From Prorocentrum cordatum (lineage: Eukaryota; Sar; Dinophyceae; Prorocentrales; Prorocentraceae), in contig CAUYUJ010015715.1 of NCBI GenBank assembly GCA_963575745.1, forward strand, positions 755,270 through 819,269: DNA of 64,000 bases. The letters are read 5' to 3'. Below are positions 60,040 through 64,000 of this stretch, piece after piece. Each line of letters begins with the position of its first letter. The first letter of the stretch is position 1. Both the position numbers and the translations under genes were made by a program. The notes beneath the pieces were generated by a model. That model searched no databases. It was given only the letters and a program-made list of their open reading frames with translations, and was not told where the DNA came from.

Positions 60040-61345
60040 CCCGCCCCAGATAGTTTAGGCCAGCAATTTGCGATGCAGCTCGGTCCACTGACGGATGGAC
60101 AGCCGCACCCTTCTCGGCAAAGGTGTCGGCGGCGGCGTTGGCCTTGCGTTCCCAGAAGGCGGAGCGGCCACGCCACACGTCAGCCTCCGAGACATGAGCC
60201 TTGGTCTTGCGCACCGTGAGGCCATCCTCGAAAGCCGCGCGAAACCGAGTCCACATGTGCGCTTGGCCACAGCTGGCCGACAAGGCCCTGGCGCGGCTCC
60301 TTGCCGCCGAGACTGCGCCCGCGCAGTCTACCCAAACCGCCTCAACATTAAGAGCCACCAAGGGTAGCATACACATAACATAGCCCTCTCCGTCCCGAGC
60401 GAGCTGGAGTGGGGCCGAGCCCCACGGCACGGGGCCGTAAGCCGCGGCGATGGCGTTCCCCAAGTGGCCCACCATCACCACGGCCCAACCAGCGCGCCTG
60501 AGCATAGCATCAGACGGATGCAAGGCCGACCCGTCGGTGAAAAGCCTTCCCGTGGGCAGGCCGCCGGCGGTGCGTTGACACCAGCAGATATCGCAGGCCT
60601 CCGAACGGAGGGCAGGAGGAATGAGCTCACGGGGGAAGGGAAATATGCCGCAGGCAAAAGATTCACCTGACATACCCAACTCGCGCACAAACCTCGCTGC
60701 AGCTCTGCACTGAGAGGAAAGAAAAGTCCTTCGATCCCCCTCCCACGCCGAGCACTTAAACCGTCGGTGGAACAACGTGCCTCCCCCTGCTCGGCACAGC
60801 TGGCAGACTGTGGAGTCCGGCATGCCGCGACGGAGCAAACGATGCTGCGTCCAACTGGTGCCCGACAACGCCGCTCTTAGGCTGTGCTGCTGCGCCTTAC
60901 CCCAGGTTGGGGTCTTGTTGCCTCGCAGCCACTCTATGGGGCTCCAAAACACAGGCCTGGCCCAGTCAGCTGTCGTCGCCCTCGCGCCCAGGGCTCGGTA
61001 GTCCGACGTCTGACGAGGGGCGACACAAGCGAGGCTGGCCACGGCGGACGGCGCAAGCCTTAGAAGATCAATCTTCTCGCCAGTGGCCAGGGTGACAGAA
61101 CGCACCGAATGTGCTATCCAGCCAAGGTCACCACAAGCGAGGACGAAGACATGAGCGGGCGACGCGACACGACTCCAAGGACGCTTGGCTAGGGCTAGCA
61201 CACGCGCGGCATCCTCAAAACCGGCTTGCAGCATGGACCGCTTGGGGGTGCCGTCCCAGACTGCACGGGCCCACTGAAAAAACAACCTGCTGGAAATGCA
61301 CATGCATCGGGGCAATCCTGCGACCCAGTTTGAAAAAAACTCCAC
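60040..61345 (-). CDS. LINE 2 zinc motif and RNase H domain
   Basis: This frame begins EFFSNWVAGLPRCMCISSRL and runs through a helical region to MPDSTVCQLCRAGGGTLFHR with RFKCSAW (C-x2-C-x8-H-x4-C). Then comes RNase H: TGRLFTDGSALHPSDAMLRR (first Asp), ARDGEGYVMCMLPLVAL (Glu), VEAVWVDCAGAVSAARS (Asp) and LTVRKTKAHVSEADVW with KANAAADTFAEKGA (K-AH and final Asp). All four acidic positions are present. The coding signal fades near 60040; beyond it the frame continues only by chance. Confidence 0.75.
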
Positions 61346-62680
61346 TTGGGGCCTACCGAGGCTCCTCTCTTAAACGGGGCCAGCGGCAGCAGGGCCTGGC
61401 CACGGAGCCCGCGGAGGAAAGACCACGGGAACCCTCGAACCGCACAGCCCCAAAGAGCACTGGCCTGAAGCCCCGACATATAGACATGGCCAATTGAGGC
61501 CCCAGCTTTCCTAAGCCTGCGGAGCCTGCAAGAACGGTGCGCGCCGACAGAAACCCTCTTGGAAGCCACAGGGGCTAGACGATTTGGGCCAACCTGCCAG
61601 TCAGTCCCAAGACTCCGTATAACTCCTCTGCGCTGAGAGGCCTTCTGCCAGCCACTCAGGAGCCCCATGGCCACATTTTTTGTCGAAGCAAGGAACTTGG
61701 ACTTCTTCTCGGACAGCACCAGCCGCAGCGACTTCAGCCCCTCGATGAGCTTGCCCCCAGCTGCGCCCAACTCCGAGATGACGTGGAAGCTGGTGCCTAT
61801 GGCCTGGAGGCTGATGTCATCGATGACATTTCTAACTTCTACCGATGGGTGCTGCACTGCGATATTGACCAGCATGCGGTAGGCCAGCACGCGTGCCAAA
61901 GTGGCGGCCAGTGAGCGCCCTGCCAAAATTGTGCCAGACACGGGCAGTAAAGGCGAACAGCAGCCATTGTAGCTGGTGACGCGAGGCCCAGAATACAGCG
62001 AGCACGCCGCTCTGAGCAAACGTAGGGGAAAACCCGTGGCAGCTCCTTCGTCAAATAGGATCGAATGACAAGCGCGCTCGTGGAACTTCTCCAAATCCGT
62101 AGCAAGAGTCGCCGCTTCGAACTGGCTTGCTCTCGCATAGTGAACCATAACCTGATGCACCCATCCAGCTCGGTCGCGCTCTTTATCTTTCTGGCCCCAG
62201 AAAGCGGGCGAGGACTGAACCTCTTCCCATTCCTGGGCCAGGTCACGACGGACCTTGCCCCACGCCCTCATCGTCGAACAGATGAGCGCAAAAGGTCGAA
62301 CTCCTGACCCGTCGGGCTTGGGAAGAAAAACGAGAACTGTCGGCCATCGTGGCGAGAGTGACGGCGCCGCCCCCCATCCCATGATGATGTCGATGAGGCG
62401 CTCGACGTAGTCATCGTCCAGCGTGTCAAACGATCGCGGGCTGAGACAATCCACACCAAGGCCCACTGTGGCCCTGAACGAGCGAAGGGCAGCGCGCACA
62501 CGTACGACTGAAGTCCTCTCCAGCTGTGCTAACCCGCCCTGCTCCCACTGCGACTGGCTGAGTCTCTCCTCGGCATCGTCCAGGAACTCGGCCCAGGCAT
62601 CAGCCACGCGCTGCACCGCTTGATCCCCTTGTAGCGGCCAGCCCTCCTGAGCAACTGGCCCAGCGGAGTGGGCAACATTC
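61345..62680 (-). CDS. LINE 2 reverse transcriptase
   Basis: From about 62680: VQRVADAWAEFLDDAEERL, VGLGVDCLSPRSFDTLDDDY (the G-D-SPR upstream motif), WPTVLVFLPKPDGSGVRPFA and LICSTMRAWGKVRR (fingers), ATLATDLEKFHERACHSIL (motif A Asp), VSGTILAGRSLAATLARVLA (motif B), VEVRNVIDDISLQAIG (motif C, VIDD), LVLSEKKSKFLAS and RSLGTDWQVGPNRLAP (thumb-side motif). The catalytic aspartates are present. The frame slips near 61345 before the zinc motif. Confidence 0.8.
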
Positions 62681-62689
62681 TTGATGAAA

Positions 62690-63967
62690 CGATGGGCCGC
62701 CCGACAGCTTTGTTTTCACTGACGCCTGAGCCCACTCTCTCCACTGCTGGAGTTCCGACTGAGCCGCCTGCGCCGAGGCCGCCTGCGTGGCAAGATCCAC
62801 ATACTCACACAAGATGTCGAAGTCGCCACCGCCCGCACAGAGCGCCTCACGAATCGTGTGATAATCGGCGCAGCAGGACTCAACCCCAACCAGCGCCGCC
62901 AGGTCGATCGCATCCAGCTGCGCAACTATCTGATCGAGGGCGGCAGCCGAGCCCTGGCGCGCCGTACCTGGCAGCCCAGCCCGGCCCAGCCCCTCCTGCA
63001 GGGGGCCGCCGAGGGCATCATCCCTCGCGGCTCGGGCCGACGGCCGCACCTGCGTGGGAGGGGCGATCTCCTGGCTGCTGCCCACTTGCCCCGCATGCCA
63101 GCCCGCTGCCCCCGAGCTGCCGTCACGCGGGCGGAGCTGCGGCAGCTGGCCGAAGGACGCGGCTTGCGTATCTGCCCGAACGCCCGCCGGTCCGAACTGC
63201 CCGCTGGTCCGAACGCCCGCTGGGAGGCAGAAGCGCATCTGCCCGAACGCCCGCTGGTCCGCCGCCGCGCTGTCATGCGTGAGGCCCGTCGCAGCATCCG
63301 CCGTCGCGGCGCGCAGCAGCCCCTGGGCCCCACGTAGCAGCGCTGCAAGCGAACGCCATGTAGCCATCGTCGAGCCATCACCACTGCGCTTGAGCCTCTC
63401 GAGCGAACCTGCCAGCTGAATGCGCCCCAGGCCGAATCCAGCCGCCCGACCTGTGCACGCAGCCTTGCCTTGGCCAACCAAGTCGAACTTAGCGCACAGC
63501 TCCTCTTCAACGCTGGTGAGCCAGTCGCCCCAAGACGCCCCCAGAGCACCCTCAACGGCAACCGTGTCACCAGCTTGCCACGACCAGGACACCTCACGAG
63601 GTTGCTGAGGGCACCCTGTCGGCAGCTCCGTGGGGAAGGCCTTCCATGTCTGTCGCACGTGGATGGGCAAACTGAGGAATGGGCCCCTGAGCTGCATCGC
63701 CGCGGCGACATGAGGCAAGGTAGGCGATCCATACAACGCTCGTACATCATTGGCGCATGCCTCCAACCCCTGGCTGACAATGAAATAAGCCAATCTTGTC
63801 CCAGCCGAAGTCGCGAAACAGCTGGGCCCTTGCGGGGCCACAAGAGTAGCATGCAACAAATCCATCCACTTGCGCATCCTGGTATCTGCAGGTAGCTTGT
63901 TAAAGTCACCAGCGATGATCCAGGGCGAGCGCATCCGTCGAAGAGCAGTGCCGAGATCCTGCATCAT
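62690..63967 (-). CDS. LINE 2 endonuclease C-terminus and linker
   Basis: One open frame from the right edge: SPWIIAGDFNKLPADTRMRK (the GDFN motif), ATSAGTRLAYFIVSQGL (tail of the endonuclease fold, with AYF where TYF or -DF is usual) and LRGPFLSLPIHVRQTW. A linker follows with AWQAGDTVAVEGAL-like helical parts and a short internal repeat of QRAFGQ/PAGVRTSGQ words near 63180-63260. It ends in helices leading to the RT: HTIREALCAGGGDFDILCEY and LQQWREWAQASVK. The frame is lost just before the RT. Confidence 0.65.
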
Positions 63968-64000
63968 GTCCCAAAAGGCTGAATGGTTGACCTGCTTAAC

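Larger units (their letters stand above)
60040..64000 (-). mobile_element. LINE-type non-LTR retrotransposon 2, cut by window edge
   Basis: On the minus strand from the right edge: the C-terminal part of an AP-type endonuclease, a long linker, a reverse transcriptase with a VIDD box, a CCHC-like zinc motif and an RNase H domain. The order is the same as LINE 1, but motif sequences differ enough to be a different family. Two frame slips (near 62690 and 61345) break the coding. Better preserved than LINE 1. The giant gene's ATG lies about 500 bp past its 3' end. Confidence 0.8.

Overview
The window looks like nuclear DNA of a core dinoflagellate; a GC-rich lineage such as Prorocentrum or Polarella is a guess from protein style, not a species call. 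The reasons are: high GC; abundant microsatellites and minisatellites; every credible coding segment on the minus strand, as in dinoflagellate unidirectional gene arrays; introns with mixed GT, GC and GA donors and almost always AG followed by G at the acceptor; a DIRS-like tyrosine-recombinase retrotransposon and two LINEs of dinoflagellate type; and a giant multi-exon gene of a family I know only as uncharacterised dinoflagellate proteins. Nothing bacterial or organellar is visible, and I see no rRNA, tRNA or CRISPR.

Layout. 1-5044: DIRS-like element, read right to left: a Cys/Pro-rich membrane ORF1, one in-frame TGA, reverse transcriptase, RNase H in a shifted frame, then the start of a tyrosine recombinase that runs off the left edge. 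5.1-9.5 kb: simple repeats, a 64-bp head-to-head repeat array, a 113-bp repeat and TAGAG-like repeats. 10.5-11.3 kb: a small hypothetical gene. 12-14.5 kb: a 190-bp repeat family and a hairpin pair. 14.7-18 kb: minisatellites and two copies of a short interspersed element. 18.2-24.1 kb: a degraded LINE. 24.1-29.5 kb: another copy of the short element, an inverted repeat pair and simple repeats. 29.56-30.58 kb: the 3' part of a gene ending in a nuclear-localisation-like micro-exon. 31.47-59.55 kb: the giant gene, about 20 exons and roughly 1,800 codons, with two introns of about 7-8 kb that hold further decayed coding-like fragments and purine/pyrimidine tracts. 60-64 kb: a second, different LINE cut by the right edge.

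The exon-intron model of the giant gene is the best-supported inference here. Reading phases join correctly across most of the junctions tested, which argues for a real spliced gene. Three frame breaks (two in homopolymer runs) interrupt otherwise good exons and could be assembly errors or decay. No product function could be assigned to the two host genes or to the small gene. I could run no search, so family statements rest on motif recognition.
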